Counted from the first letter of the stretch, positions 1-8,467 are shown. The stretch: 64,000 bases of DNA from Flavobacteriaceae bacterium (GCA_002694465.1 NZMG01000054.1:117327-181326); one strand, 5' to 3'. The notes: generated by a model not told the origin, from the sequence alone. Numbers and translations are program-made.

Positions 1-574
1 AACGGTCGCCGTATCTCGTATACATATACATAATCATCCTTGCCACATCACCTTTCCATTCATCTCCCGGATACCAGTCGCCACTACCTACATTACCAGC
101 ATTTCCATTTCCTGATGCAAATTTTTTATTTGCTTTGTTGTTATTCATTTGTTGGTCGCTAGGGCGAATGTTATGAGGATCGGCGCCAATTCCAGTAGTG
201 TTATTATCTACATTTCCCATGGGTGGATTTGCATTTGACCTTGCAAAAACGTGCTCTCTATTCCATTGGCAGGTAGAACCTCCAAAGTCACCTTTATCTC
301 TACTCCTGTCGGTAGTACAATTTCCGTCGGAGTCGTTATACCCGTAAACTAATAATACATTGTTACTGTTGGAAGTATCTTCATCACTTATTAAAACGGC
401 ATCTCGCACATCACCATATGTAAAGCTATTACTAGCTTGATCAATTTTGCCTTGTAGCTCAAAATATAAATCTTGTCCAGTTAAATTGAGATTCACATCA
501 CTATAATACGGTTGTTGCGCAAAAGTGTTGGAGATTAATAATAGGGTAAGGAGGGGTAAAAAAATAAATTTCAT
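1..574 (-). CDS. Secreted endonuclease I family nuclease (partial)
   Basis: The gene starts at the ATG at 572-574 and runs off the left edge, leaving 191 residues without the C-terminus. Residues 1-19 form a signal peptide (hydrophobic core, then TFA-Q). The catalytic segment WNREHVF is at about residues 104-110, followed by the family block DPHNIRPSDQQ at about 132-142 and an Asn/Lys-rich stretch, as in the NucM/EndA-type endonuclease I family. Such enzymes are secreted and cut DNA or RNA non-specifically, probably for nutrient scavenging. The missing C-terminus may carry a T9SS sorting domain, which cannot be judged here. Confidence 0.88.
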   Translation of the reverse strand, partial: MKFIFLPLLTLLLISNTFAQQPYYSDVNLNLTGQDLYFELQGKIDQASNSFTYGDVRDAVLISDEDTSNSNNVLLVYGYNDSDGNCTTDRSRDKGDFGGSTCQWNREHVFARSNANPPMGNVDNNTTGIGADPHNIRPSDQQMNNNKANKKFASGNGNAGNVGSGDWYPGDEWKGDVARMIMYMYTRYGDR

Positions 575-588
575 TAAAGTAGTATTAG

Positions 589-1806
589 TTATTTCTTTTT
601 GAGAAGTGCCATATAAAAACCATCAAATCCCGATTCACTAGGGAAGATGGTTTCTTCTTTTACTAAAGTAAATGATTTTCCATTTTCTGAGGATAAAAAC
701 TCTTTTACTTGAAGATGGTTCTCGGAGGGTAGAATTGAGCAGGTGGCATACACCAACTCACCTTCTTCTTTTACCATTTTTGAATATGATTGAAGAATTT
801 CTTGCTGGGTTTTCTTTATTTCTTCAAGAAATTCTGGTTGTAATTTCCATTTGGTATCTGGATTTCTTTTTAAAACTCCCAAACCCGTGCAAGGAGCGTC
901 AATAAGAACCTTATCTGCTTTACCAATTAATTTTTTAATGGCTTTTGAAGAATCAATGACACGTGTTTCAAGATTGTGAATTCCATTGCGTCGGGCTCTT
1001 CTTTTTAACTCATTTAGTTTGTTTTCATAAAGGTCCATTGCTATTATTTGACCTTTATTCTCCATAAGCGTGGCAATGTGTAAACTTTTTCCGCCAGCTC
1101 CTGCACACGCATCAACAACACGCATCCCAGATTTTGGATTCAGCAAATGTGCTACTTGTTGCGATGAAGCGTCTTGCACCTCAAACCAACCATCTTTAAA
1201 TTGCTCTGTAGTAAAAACGTTAGCGCGCTCTTTTAAAACTAAAGCATTCTCCAAACCTGAAATGGGTTCTGTATCAATTTCTTGATCCCTTAAAGCATTT
1301 TGAAGCTGTTGTACATTTGTTTTTAAGGTATTTACTCTTAAAACTACATCTGCTTGGCTATTAAGGTGTTTTAATTCCTTTTCCCAACGGTCTTTGCCCA
1401 ATTCTTTAAGTCCATGTTCATCTAGCCAATCTGGAATAGATTCTCTTAATTTTCTCACCTTAGAAAGTTCATCAAAACGACCTTTAATTTTACGAGTTGG
1501 AGTACCTTCAAATTGAGGCCAATCTGGAAGTTTAATGCCACGAAGGGTAGCCCAAACAACAAACAGCCTAAAAAGGTTTTCTCTATCGAAAGGCTCTTTC
1601 ACTTCAGCAATTTCGGCATATAATCGCTTCCATCGAACAATATCGTAGGTGGTTTCGGCAATAAAACTTCTATCGCGAGAACCCCATCGCTTATCACGCT
1701 TTAGGGTGTTTTTCAACACCTTATCGGCCTGCTTTTTTTCATTAAAAATTATATGAAGGGAATCGATGGTTGCAAATACCAAATTTCGGTGGAGTCTCAT
1801 AATCAA
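589..1806 (-). CDS. RsmB/NOP2-family rRNA (cytosine-C5) methyltransferase
   Basis: A 405-residue cytosolic SAM-dependent methyltransferase. The SAM-binding loop VVDACAGAGGKS lies near residue 230. Motif IV, with the release cysteine, is DAPCTGLGVLKRNPD near 303. Motif VI, with the nucleophilic cysteine, is YATCSILPSEN near 355. Both cysteines mark an RNA m5C methyltransferase of the RsmB type, which modifies 16S rRNA. The N-terminal 120 residues resemble a NusB-like RNA-binding domain. The start is ATG at 1804-1806, with a second ATG two codons later. A TAACTTTG -7 box on this strand (CAAAGTTA at 1819-1826) lies just upstream. Exact target base is inferred, not shown. Confidence 0.9.
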   Translation of the reverse strand: MIMRLHRNLVFATIDSLHIIFNEKKQADKVLKNTLKRDKRWGSRDRSFIAETTYDIVRWKRLYAEIAEVKEPFDRENLFRLFVVWATLRGIKLPDWPQFEGTPTRKIKGRFDELSKVRKLRESIPDWLDEHGLKELGKDRWEKELKHLNSQADVVLRVNTLKTNVQQLQNALRDQEIDTEPISGLENALVLKERANVFTTEQFKDGWFEVQDASSQQVAHLLNPKSGMRVVDACAGAGGKSLHIATLMENKGQIIAMDLYENKLNELKRRARRNGIHNLETRVIDSSKAIKKLIGKADKVLIDAPCTGLGVLKRNPDTKWKLQPEFLEEIKKTQQEILQSYSKMVKEEGELVYATCSILPSENHLQVKEFLSSENGKSFTLVKEETIFPSESGFDGFYMALLKKK

Positions 1807-1868
1807 TTTATAGGCTGCAAAGTTAGTATTCTTTCTCGCTTTAATTACTTTTGCTAAAATTTTTTTAA

Positions 1869-2906
1869 ATGAAACTTATTTCCGCAGTCCTTGTTACCCT
1901 TTTATTAATTTCTTGTTCTGAAAAAAGCAAATCGTTTGATAGGGTTAAAATTGAAACTATTTTTACTGATAGTTTAAGTATACGGGCCATTGCTCCATTG
2001 AATGAAAATCGTGTTTGGTTTGCAGCAAATAAGGGAATGGTGGGATTAATCGATGGAAATATACCCAAATTGGCTACCATAAAATATGAAGATTCTTTGC
2101 TTCACTTTAGAGCATTAGCCATCACAAATGAGAATGTTTTTGTCTTAAGCATTGCGAATCCTGCCGTGTTGTATAAAATTGGATTTAATGGTAACGAAGC
2201 TACAAACATTGAAGAAGTATACGTAGAAAAAGGAGAAAAGGTGTTTTATGATTCCTTGGCTTTTTGGAATGACAAAGAAGGCATCGCCATGGGTGATCCC
2301 ACACAAGATTGCCTATCCATACTTATTACTAGAGATGGAGGTAATTCTTGGAATAAAGTAGATTGTTCTCTATTACCAAAAACGGAAGAAGGTGAAGCAG
2401 GCTTTGCCGCAAGTAATACAAATATTGCCATTTTCGAGGATCATGTTTGGATTGCTTCTGGAGGGAAACGAGCAAGGATTTTTCATTCGGCTGATAAAGG
2501 AAAAACTTGGAAAGTTTACAATACTCCTATTTTACAAGGAAAGGCAATGACAGGGATATATTCAATACGGTTTTATAATGATAAAATAGGAGTGATTTTT
2601 GGAGGTGATTGGGAAAGCAAATCCTTTAATGAAGGTAATAAGGCTATAACTAAAGACGGTGGTAAAACGTGGAAGCTGATTGCAAATGGACAGGGACCTG
2701 GGTATCGATCTTCGGTTGCCTTTGTGCCTAATTCTAATGGAAATGGAATAGTTGCGGTAGGTTCTCCGGGCATATCGTATAGTAAAGATGCTGGTGATTC
2801 CTGGAAAGAATTGTCAAAAGAAGGGTTGTATGCTATTGAGTTTGTAAATGATTCAGTTGCTTTTGGAAGCGGACAAAACCGTATTGTAAAGCTAACATTT
2901 GAATAA
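1869..2906 (+). CDS. Lipoprotein with BNR/Asp-box beta-propeller repeats
   Basis: A 345-residue protein with a lipoprotein signal (LLISC-S, Cys16). It contains several Asp-box type repeats of the form DGGKTW or DKGKTW (for example ITRDGGNSW, SADKGKTW, TKDGGKTW, SKDAGDSW), which build a sialidase- or Ycf48-like propeller. Catalytic residues of a sialidase were not identified, so it is best described as a propeller lipoprotein, often annotated 'oxidoreductase' or photosystem-assembly-like in this phylum. A TACTTTTG box at 1846-1853 gives a leader of only about 10 nt. The gene converges on the 2910-3341 gene with 3 nt between them. Confidence 0.78.
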   Translation: MKLISAVLVTLLLISCSEKSKSFDRVKIETIFTDSLSIRAIAPLNENRVWFAANKGMVGLIDGNIPKLATIKYEDSLLHFRALAITNENVFVLSIANPAVLYKIGFNGNEATNIEEVYVEKGEKVFYDSLAFWNDKEGIAMGDPTQDCLSILITRDGGNSWNKVDCSLLPKTEEGEAGFAASNTNIAIFEDHVWIASGGKRARIFHSADKGKTWKVYNTPILQGKAMTGIYSIRFYNDKIGVIFGGDWESKSFNEGNKAITKDGGKTWKLIANGQGPGYRSSVAFVPNSNGNGIVAVGSPGISYSKDAGDSWKELSKEGLYAIEFVNDSVAFGSGQNRIVKLTFE

Positions 2907-2909
2907 CCA

Positions 2910-3341
2910 TTAGGGCTTTTCACCTCGCCTATTCTTCATTTTGTTTAAAAGAATTCGTTTAAATTCTTCTTCGGCGCGTTTTAATTTCAGAATTTTTTTG
3001 GCGGGTAAAATTCCTTTTAAATTTTGTACTAATTCTTTTTGATATAAAAACTCCTTTTCTTTTAAACTGATTGCTTTGTCAAGTAATGTATTTGCTTCGG
3101 CATCTGAAAGGGAATTGAAATCACCTTTTATGATTTCAAAAATTTCTTTGCGTTCTTGCTTTCTGAGTGTTCTTAATTTCTCTTCATGAGCATTGTAAAT
3201 AGGCCAGAATTTTTCGGCTTCATCAGAAGTTAATTCTAATGACTCTGTTAAAAAAGCAGTTTTATAAGCTTTTATTTTATCACCTCGTTGGGCCGAAGCT
3301 GTTGTTGCGATTAATAAAAAAAGGATAAGAATATGTTTCAT
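2910..3341 (-). CDS. Small secreted helical protein of the sigma operon
   Basis: A 143-residue protein with a clear signal peptide (cleavage near ASA-Q18) followed by a highly charged, almost wholly helical mature part with a KAxFLTxxLxLTxxEAxxFWPIY motif. This resembles small periplasmic Spy/CpxP-like 'sensor' proteins found with ECF sigma factors in flavobacteria. It is the third gene of the operon sigma (3860-4411), membrane partner (3343-3837) and this gene, and only 1 nt separates it from the middle gene. A role in sensing envelope stress is inferred from context only. Confidence 0.7.
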   Translation of the reverse strand: MKHILILFLLIATTASAQRGDKIKAYKTAFLTESLELTSDEAEKFWPIYNAHEEKLRTLRKQERKEIFEIIKGDFNSLSDAEANTLLDKAISLKEKEFLYQKELVQNLKGILPAKKILKLKRAEEEFKRILLNKMKNRRGEKP

Positions 3342-3342
3342 T

Positions 3343-3837
3343 TTATTCGATTAAAAGTGAGGTGTCATCAAGACTGTCCAATAAATAATTTTCGATCGTT
3401 TCTTCTGTTATTGAAAGGGATTCCCATTGAAGACTTTCGAGGTCTTCTTCATTTAATAGTTGTGCTACTTCTTGGGCTTCAATATCAAGATTGTTATATA
3501 TGTAAGTTTCAATTTCGGCTAATTCCCAGTTTGTAATATTTGTATTCGATTTGTTCCAATTTAAAAATAGAAGCATTAAAATACTTGCAGCAATACTGGT
3601 GGTATACCAAATATTCTTTCTTTTAAAAATGGAAATCACCTTAGATTCCTTTTCGTGAATGGTTTTTGAAAGAATCTTTTCTTCTAGAGTTTCAAAATAG
3701 TCTTCTGGTACATTAAAACCTGTATTCTCTGGAAATTTATCTTCAGAAACAATAGAAAAGAGTTTGTCGTCCAGTGCTTCAAAATATGAGCTAGGGACTT
3801 TAAAACCAGAGGTGTATTTCTTTTTATCGTTTTCCAT
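3343..3837 (-). CDS. Membrane-anchored anti-sigma-like protein with duplicated N-terminal motif
   Basis: A 164-residue protein with one membrane segment at about residues 73-90. The cytosolic N-terminus holds an internal duplication: GFKVPSSYFEALDDKL (about 11-26) and GFNVPEDYFETLEEKI (about 40-55). The C-terminal, probably periplasmic, part is acidic. Position directly after an ECF sigma factor and the single-span topology suggest an anti-sigma factor, with the two VPxxYFExL motifs as candidate sigma-binding elements. No recognised zinc-binding anti-sigma motif (HxxxCxxC) is present, so this is inference from gene order. Confidence 0.65.
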   Translation of the reverse strand: MENDKKKYTSGFKVPSSYFEALDDKLFSIVSEDKFPENTGFNVPEDYFETLEEKILSKTIHEKESKVISIFKRKNIWYTTSIAASILMLLFLNWNKSNTNITNWELAEIETYIYNNLDIEAQEVAQLLNEEDLESLQWESLSITEETIENYLLDSLDDTSLLIE

Positions 3838-3859
3838 TTAAAATTTGACTTTCAATTTG

Positions 3860-4411
3860 TTAAAAGGTTTCATCGTTCTCTAAAAAGGTAGTGATTTTTT
3901 TAACCGCAATATGATAACTGCTTTTTAATCCGCCTACAGAGGTATCTAAAATTGTTGAAAGTTCTTCATAAGTAATATCATCAAAATACTTCATATTAAA
4001 GACTAACTGTTGCTTTTGGGGAAGCGAGGTAATGGCTCTTTGTAATTTTAACTGAATTTCATTCCCTTCAAAATAGACATCTTCTTTTAAATTGGATAGT
4101 GCAGCTTGTTGCACTTCTTCCGAAGTTACTTGTAATTTTTTTGCTTTTTTGTTAATAAATGTAATGGATTCATTGGTGGCTATGCGATACATCCAAGTAT
4201 AAAGTTTGCTCTCCCCTTGAAATTTATCAATATTTCTAAAAACTTTTATGAACGTATTTTGAAGTACGTCATCGGCATCATCATGATTTAGAACAATCTT
4301 TCTTATATGCCAATACAACCGTTCCTTATAGGTGGTTATTAACTCCCTAAAGGCTTTTTCTCTAAGATCTTGAGACTTTAATGCAGTTACTAAGGATTGT
4401 TCTTCTACCAA
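3860..4411 (-). CDS. ECF-type RNA polymerase sigma factor
   Basis: A 183-residue sigma-70 family protein. Region 2 includes DDADDVLQNTFIKVFRNIDKFQGESKLYTWMYRIATNESI (about residues 42-83). Region 4 includes LPQKQQLVFNMKYFDDITYEELSTILDTSVGGLKSSYHIAVKK (about 133-175). Regions 1 and 3 are absent, as expected for ECF factors. The gene starts a three-gene operon with a single-span membrane protein and a secreted helical protein, the usual arrangement for envelope-stress control. No promoter could be fixed in the AT-rich upstream region. Confidence 0.92.
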   Translation of the reverse strand: MVEEQSLVTALKSQDLREKAFRELITTYKERLYWHIRKIVLNHDDADDVLQNTFIKVFRNIDKFQGESKLYTWMYRIATNESITFINKKAKKLQVTSEEVQQAALSNLKEDVYFEGNEIQLKLQRAITSLPQKQQLVFNMKYFDDITYEELSTILDTSVGGLKSSYHIAVKKITTFLENDETF

Positions 4412-4537
4412 TTAACGTGCTTTTATGTTGGACTTTTTAAGTGTATAATAGTTTAATTAAAGGTATTATATTTTTTTAATAAGGGAAATAAGTCGACAAA
4501 ACGTCTATTTTTTTAGATTAAATACATAAAATATTTT

Positions 4538-4564
4538 TTTGTAGGAAAATATTTACTAAATTTA
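4538..4564 (+). promoter_or_regulatory. Possible promoter of the first small RNA
   Basis: A -33-like TTTG at 4538-4541 is followed after 15 nt by TAAATTTA at 4557-4564, one mismatch from TAnnTTTG. The spacing is shorter than the 19 nt seen at the strong promoters of this window, so support is weak. Transcription would begin near 4570. Confidence 0.35.
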
Positions 4565-4569
4565 CACCA

Positions 4570-4659
4570 TACTTCTTATGTATAGGTTCTTATATCAGCC
4601 CCAACTGTAACAAGAACTGCATTAAACGGGCCTAAGCGGGGGCTGGCCCGTTTTTTTTT
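4570..4659 (+). ncRNA. Candidate small RNA with C-rich hairpin and G-rich terminator loop
   Basis: No open reading frame fits here, but the sequence folds well. Hairpin 1: GTTCTT (4586-4591) pairs with AAGAAC (4612-4617), and an inner CAG/CTG (4596-4598, 4605-4607) closes a CCCCAA loop (4599-4604). Hairpin 2: AACGGGCC (4625-4632) pairs with GGCCCGTT (4645-4652) and is followed by a T-run, so it is a good intrinsic terminator. Its 12-nt loop contains GCGGGGGCT. CAGCCCC at 4596-4602 is fully complementary to GGGGCTG at 4639-4645, so a loop-loop contact or alternative fold is possible. Known Bacteroidota motifs such as Flavo-1 would need to be compared. Confidence 0.55.
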
Positions 4660-4766
4660 AACTTACAATTTATCAAGAATTACAGTCTATAAGTAAGAAA
4701 AATAGGTCAAAAAACGTTAAAAACATCGATGAAATACATATATGACAGATAAAATGCAATAAAATA

Positions 4767-4797
4767 TTTGGATTAATAAAATTTACGTGTATATTTG
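4767..4797 (+). promoter_or_regulatory. Consensus Bacteroidota promoter (TTTG-N19-TATATTTG)
   Basis: TTTG at 4767-4770 and TATATTTG at 4790-4797 are separated by 19 nt, an exact match to the Bacteroidota housekeeping promoter and identical in spacing to the rpmH promoter at 19732-19762. No downstream gene on this strand exists before the convergent transporter gene, so its product is probably the small RNA at 4803-4893. Confidence 0.8.
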
Positions 4798-4802
4798 AAA
4801 TC

Positions 4803-4893
4803 TATTTATGTTATGAATTTGATTCATCGCAAGCCCCAAATGCGATGGATCGCAAAAAAAGAGAAGCAGTGCCCCAACTGCTTCTTTTTTTTT
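4803..4893 (+). ncRNA. Candidate small RNA with two CCCC-loop hairpins
   Basis: This roughly 90-nt unit has a perfect promoter and a perfect terminator but no credible coding frame. Hairpin 1: GATTCATCGCA (4821-4831) pairs over 11 positions (one G-T) with TGCGATGGATC (4841-4851) around the loop AGCCCCAAA. Hairpin 2, the terminator: GAAGCAGT (4863-4870) pairs with ACTGCTTC (4877-4884) around the loop GCCCCA and is followed by nine T. Both loops expose CCCCA. C-rich single-stranded loops are typical of trans-acting small RNAs that bind G-rich mRNA sites; that role is inferred. Confidence 0.68.
4855..4893. terminator. Bidirectional intrinsic terminator
   Basis: The 8-bp stem 4863-4870/4877-4884 has a T-run on the + strand (4885-4893) and, read on the - strand, a T-run from the A stretch at 4854-4860. 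It ends both the small RNA and the convergent ABC exporter gene, whose stop codon at 4892-4894 lies within the T-run. Confidence 0.85.
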
Positions 4894-6715
4894 ATACCAA
4901 CGATTGCATTTCTACGAGACTGTAATAGGTTCCTTTTTTCTGAAGAAGGTCTGCGTGCTTTCCTTGCTCTACAATTTTACCTTTTGAAAGGACTACAATA
5001 GTATCTGCGTTTTGTATTGTAGATAGTCTGTGTGCTATTACCACCGAAGTTCTATTCTTCATCATGTTTTCTAAAGCATCTTGTACGAGTCTCTCGCTTT
5101 CTGTATCAAGGGCCGAAGTTGCTTCGTCCAAAATCATAATAGGTGGGTTCTTTAAAACTGCACGGGCAATGCTTAAACGTTGTTTTTGACCCCCACTTAA
5201 TTTATTGCCACTATCGCCAATATTAGTATTGATGCCATCGGGTAAAGTTTCTACAAACTCCCAAGCATTTGCTACTTTTAATGCGTCAATAATTTCGTCA
5301 TCCGTAGCTTCTTTATTAGCAACAAGAAGGTTTCCTTTAATGGTATCGTTAAATAGAATAGAGTCTTGAGTAACTAGTCCCATTAATCCGCGAAGTGATC
5401 TTAATGAAATATTTTTTATCCCCATTCCATCTACTTTTATATCACCCATGTTTACATCATAAAAACGAGTTAAGAGATTGGCAATGGTACTCTTACCACT
5501 TCCACTTTGGCCTACTAGCGCAACCGTATGTCCTTTTGGTACTTTTAATGAAAAGTCCTTTAAAACCCATTCTTTTTCATATTTAAAAGATATGTTTTCA
5601 ATACTTATCTCATCCGTAAAACCTTCTTTTTCAATAGCATCAAGCTCATCCTTAATGGTAGATTCTGTTTCTAAAATTTCTAATATTCTTTCGGCAGCAG
5701 CATTTCCTTTTTTAACACTATAACTCGCCTTACTTATGGATTTTGCCGGATCCAAAATTTGATAGGCTAGAAGCATGTACACTAAAAATAATTCTGTATC
5801 AAGCGTTCCTTGTACAAGAACCATTCTACCACCATACCAAAGAATAATGGCTATCACAGATATTCCTAAAAACTCACTAACGGGTACAGCTAAGTTTTGA
5901 CGATTTAATAAGGAATTCGAAAATTTGAATAACCTATCTGTAGTGTGCTTAAATTTATCATTGAAAATAGGCTCAGCATTAAATCCTTTTATGATTTTAA
6001 GTCCCCCCAAGGTTTCTTCCAAAATAGATAGAAATGCACCCTGTTCTTTTTGAACTCTATCCGATTTACTTTTTAAGCTTTTTCCCACCCTTGTAATTAG
6101 ATATCCAGAAATAGGAATAAATATGAATACAAATAGCGTTAATTGTGGGCTAATGATAATCATAGTAACGAGTGCAAAAAGAATCGTTAGTGGCTCCTTT
6201 ATAAACATTTCTAATATGGAAAGAAATGAACTTTGAATTTCATTAACATCACTTGTAATTCGCGACATGGTATCTCCTTTTTGTTTTTCAGAAAAGAAGG
6301 AAATGGGTAGTACGAGTGTCTTTTTATACAAATCGTTTCGTATGTCCTTTATGATACCGTTTCTAAGAAACGTAATAAAATACATAGATAAATAACCAAA
6401 AATGTTTTTTATTAAAAAGGTGCTTATCACCAAAATAATCATAAAGAGTAGCGCGTCTCCAGCTCCTTCATTAGCTCTTTGAGTTACAAAGTAATTTAGA
6501 TAGTCTTCCACAAACTTACCTATGTTTTTAAGCCCAGTAAATTCTGGTTCTACGGTAAGTTGTTCCGTTTTATTGAACAATACGCGTAGCATGGGAAACA
6601 ACGAAAGCATCGCAAGTGTCCCAAACAAAGCATAAAAAATATTACAGATAATGTTTAGGATTCCATACTTTTTGTACGGAAGGGCATAACGGATAATTTT
6701 TTTGAAATAGTTCAT
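4892..6715 (-). CDS. ABC exporter, fused permease-ATPase (MsbA-like)
   Basis: A 607-residue half-transporter. The N-terminal half holds about six membrane helices (residues 18-330). The ATPase domain carries Walker A GQSGSGKST (about 402), signature LSGGQKQR (about 505), Walker B IMILDEATSALD (about 526) and the switch His in VIAHRLS. It would act as a homodimer in the inner membrane. Family and neighbours (sugar mutase, glycosyltransferase) fit export of a lipid-linked envelope component such as lipid A, but the substrate is not proven. Its ATG overlaps the mutase stop codon by one base (TAATG), so the two are translationally coupled. Confidence 0.88.
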   Translation of the reverse strand: MNYFKKIIRYALPYKKYGILNIICNIFYALFGTLAMLSLFPMLRVLFNKTEQLTVEPEFTGLKNIGKFVEDYLNYFVTQRANEGAGDALLFMIILVISTFLIKNIFGYLSMYFITFLRNGIIKDIRNDLYKKTLVLPISFFSEKQKGDTMSRITSDVNEIQSSFLSILEMFIKEPLTILFALVTMIIISPQLTLFVFIFIPISGYLITRVGKSLKSKSDRVQKEQGAFLSILEETLGGLKIIKGFNAEPIFNDKFKHTTDRLFKFSNSLLNRQNLAVPVSEFLGISVIAIILWYGGRMVLVQGTLDTELFLVYMLLAYQILDPAKSISKASYSVKKGNAAAERILEILETESTIKDELDAIEKEGFTDEISIENISFKYEKEWVLKDFSLKVPKGHTVALVGQSGSGKSTIANLLTRFYDVNMGDIKVDGMGIKNISLRSLRGLMGLVTQDSILFNDTIKGNLLVANKEATDDEIIDALKVANAWEFVETLPDGINTNIGDSGNKLSGGQKQRLSIARAVLKNPPIMILDEATSALDTESERLVQDALENMMKNRTSVVIAHRLSTIQNADTIVVLSKGKIVEQGKHADLLQKKGTYYSLVEMQSLV

Positions 6716-8418
6716 TAATGGATGTTCAAATCTTGAATGATAGCGGCTATTTTTTCTTGAAGACCCTCTTCATTTTTGCCGTTAACGCTGATATAAAATT
6801 TAATTTTTGGTTCGGTGCCACTGGGGCGTACTGCAATTTTGCTTCCATCCTCAGTGTAAAATATAAGGACATTCGATTTTGGAATTTGTATGGCAGAACT
6901 CGAACCGGTTAAAAGGTTTTTCGAAAGACTCGTTTTGTAATCTTCGATACATATAACACTACTTCCTGCAATTTTAGTGGGTGGATTGTTGCGGTAGGTT
7001 TTCAATATTTCCTGTATTTCCTCAGCACCACTTTTTCCTTTCTTTACCATCGAAATTAATTTTTCCTGGTAATACCCAAACTCCTTATAAATTTCTTGAA
7101 GATACATATAAATACTACTTCCTTCGGCTTTCTTTTGGGCTGCAATTTCACAACTAAGTAGGGTAGCAGTCACGGCATCCTTATCCCGAACAAAATCTCC
7201 CACCATATACCCAAAGCTTTCTTCACCACCTCCAATAAGAGTAAGTTCTGGGAAATCCTTAATCATTTTTGCAATCCACTTAAACCCTGTAAGGCCTTCC
7301 ATATAGGTTACACCAAAGGCTTCCACAATTTTTTGAATCATTGGAGTGGAGACGATGGTAGAACCTACAAATTGCTTTCCATTGAGTTTTCCAGCCTTTT
7401 TCCATTGTTCTAACAAGAAATGTGTTTTTATAATCATGGCTTGGTTTCCGTTTAATAAAACCATTGTGCCTTGTGGATTTCGCACTGCGATTCCCAATCG
7501 GTCACAGTCTGGATCGGTACCAATTACGATATCTGCTTTTTCTTTTTCAGCTAATTCCAGAGCCATTTTTAATGCTTCGGGCTCTTCGGGGTTGGGTGAA
7601 ACAACGGTTGGAAAATCGCCATTAGGTTCTGCTTGTGCTTCAACTATGGAAAGATTTTTATATCCAGCTTCTTCAAGCACCCGAGGAATCATGGTAATGG
7701 AGGTACCATGAAGGGAAGTGAAAACAATTTTTAAGTTGTCTTTTGCCTCTTTTGAGGTATGAAAGCTTCCATTTTTTAAAGAAGCTTCTGAAAAGGGAGT
7801 ATCTACCTCCTCATCTATAAATTGAATGAGCTCTTTGTTAGCTTCAAATTTAATATCTGCATATTCCAATGCATTTATTTCCGCTATAATCTCCTCGTCC
7901 TGTGGGGGAACCAATTGTCCTCCATCTTGCCAATACACTTTATACCCATTGTACTCTGGCGGATTGTGAGAAGCCGTTAAAACAATCCCGCAATGACAAT
8001 TTAGGTAGCGAACGGCGAAGGAAAGTTCTGGTGTAGGACGTAAGTCTGAAAATAAATAGACTTTAATTCCGTTTGCTGAAAAAACATCGGCAACCACTTT
8101 GGCCAATTCTTTACTATTGTGTCTGCAATCGTATGCAATGGCAACTTTTATGTCTTCAGAAGGAAACGATTTGTTTAGATAATTTGAAAGTCCTTGGGTG
8201 TTTTTTCCGAGGGTGTATTTATTAATTCTATTGTCACCGACCCCCATAATGCCGCGCATTCCACCCGTTCCAAATTCTAAATTTTTATAGAAACTGTCTT
8301 CAAGAGTTTCAGAATCGTAGGCGATAAGCTCTTTGATGGTATGCTGAGTTTCAGTATCAAAAGTAGGAGTGAGCCATGTATTGGCTTTTTCTAAAATAAT
8401 GGGATCGATGTATCTCAT
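6715..8418 (-). CDS. Phosphoglucomutase/phosphomannomutase
   Basis: A 567-residue alpha-D-phosphohexomutase interconverting hexose 1- and 6-phosphates. The active-site serine loop TASHNPPEYNGYK is near residue 147. The metal loop GTDPDCDRLG is near 299, the sugar loop GGGEESFGY near 390, and the phosphate-binding loop RPSGTEPKIKFY near 530, in the standard four-domain order. The length matches the long bacterial type (phosphoglucomutase 2-like). It feeds sugar nucleotide and envelope glycan synthesis, in line with the downstream exporter and upstream glycosyltransferase. A TATTTTTG box on this strand lies at 8447-8454. Confidence 0.92.
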   Translation of the reverse strand: MRYIDPIILEKANTWLTPTFDTETQHTIKELIAYDSETLEDSFYKNLEFGTGGMRGIMGVGDNRINKYTLGKNTQGLSNYLNKSFPSEDIKVAIAYDCRHNSKELAKVVADVFSANGIKVYLFSDLRPTPELSFAVRYLNCHCGIVLTASHNPPEYNGYKVYWQDGGQLVPPQDEEIIAEINALEYADIKFEANKELIQFIDEEVDTPFSEASLKNGSFHTSKEAKDNLKIVFTSLHGTSITMIPRVLEEAGYKNLSIVEAQAEPNGDFPTVVSPNPEEPEALKMALELAEKEKADIVIGTDPDCDRLGIAVRNPQGTMVLLNGNQAMIIKTHFLLEQWKKAGKLNGKQFVGSTIVSTPMIQKIVEAFGVTYMEGLTGFKWIAKMIKDFPELTLIGGGEESFGYMVGDFVRDKDAVTATLLSCEIAAQKKAEGSSIYMYLQEIYKEFGYYQEKLISMVKKGKSGAEEIQEILKTYRNNPPTKIAGSSVICIEDYKTSLSKNLLTGSSSAIQIPKSNVLIFYTEDGSKIAVRPSGTEPKIKFYISVNGKNEEGLQEKIAAIIQDLNIH

Positions 8419-8446
8419 TCGTTGAATTATTCTCGATAAGAAAGTG

Positions 8447-8454
8447 CAAAAATA
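8447..8454 (-). promoter_or_regulatory. -7 box of the mutase-exporter operon
   Basis: Read on the - strand this is TATTTTTG, an exact TAnnTTTG element, giving a leader of about 25 nt before the mutase ATG at 8418. The -33 region is not a clear TTTG. Confidence 0.55.
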
Positions 8455-8467
8455 GCGATTATTACCG

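Noticed and set aside
4795..5001. A 68-codon + strand frame over the small RNA and the end of the exporter gene
   Set aside because: It runs through two strong hairpins and the terminator and then lies antisense inside the ABC exporter coding region, with no homologue recognised.
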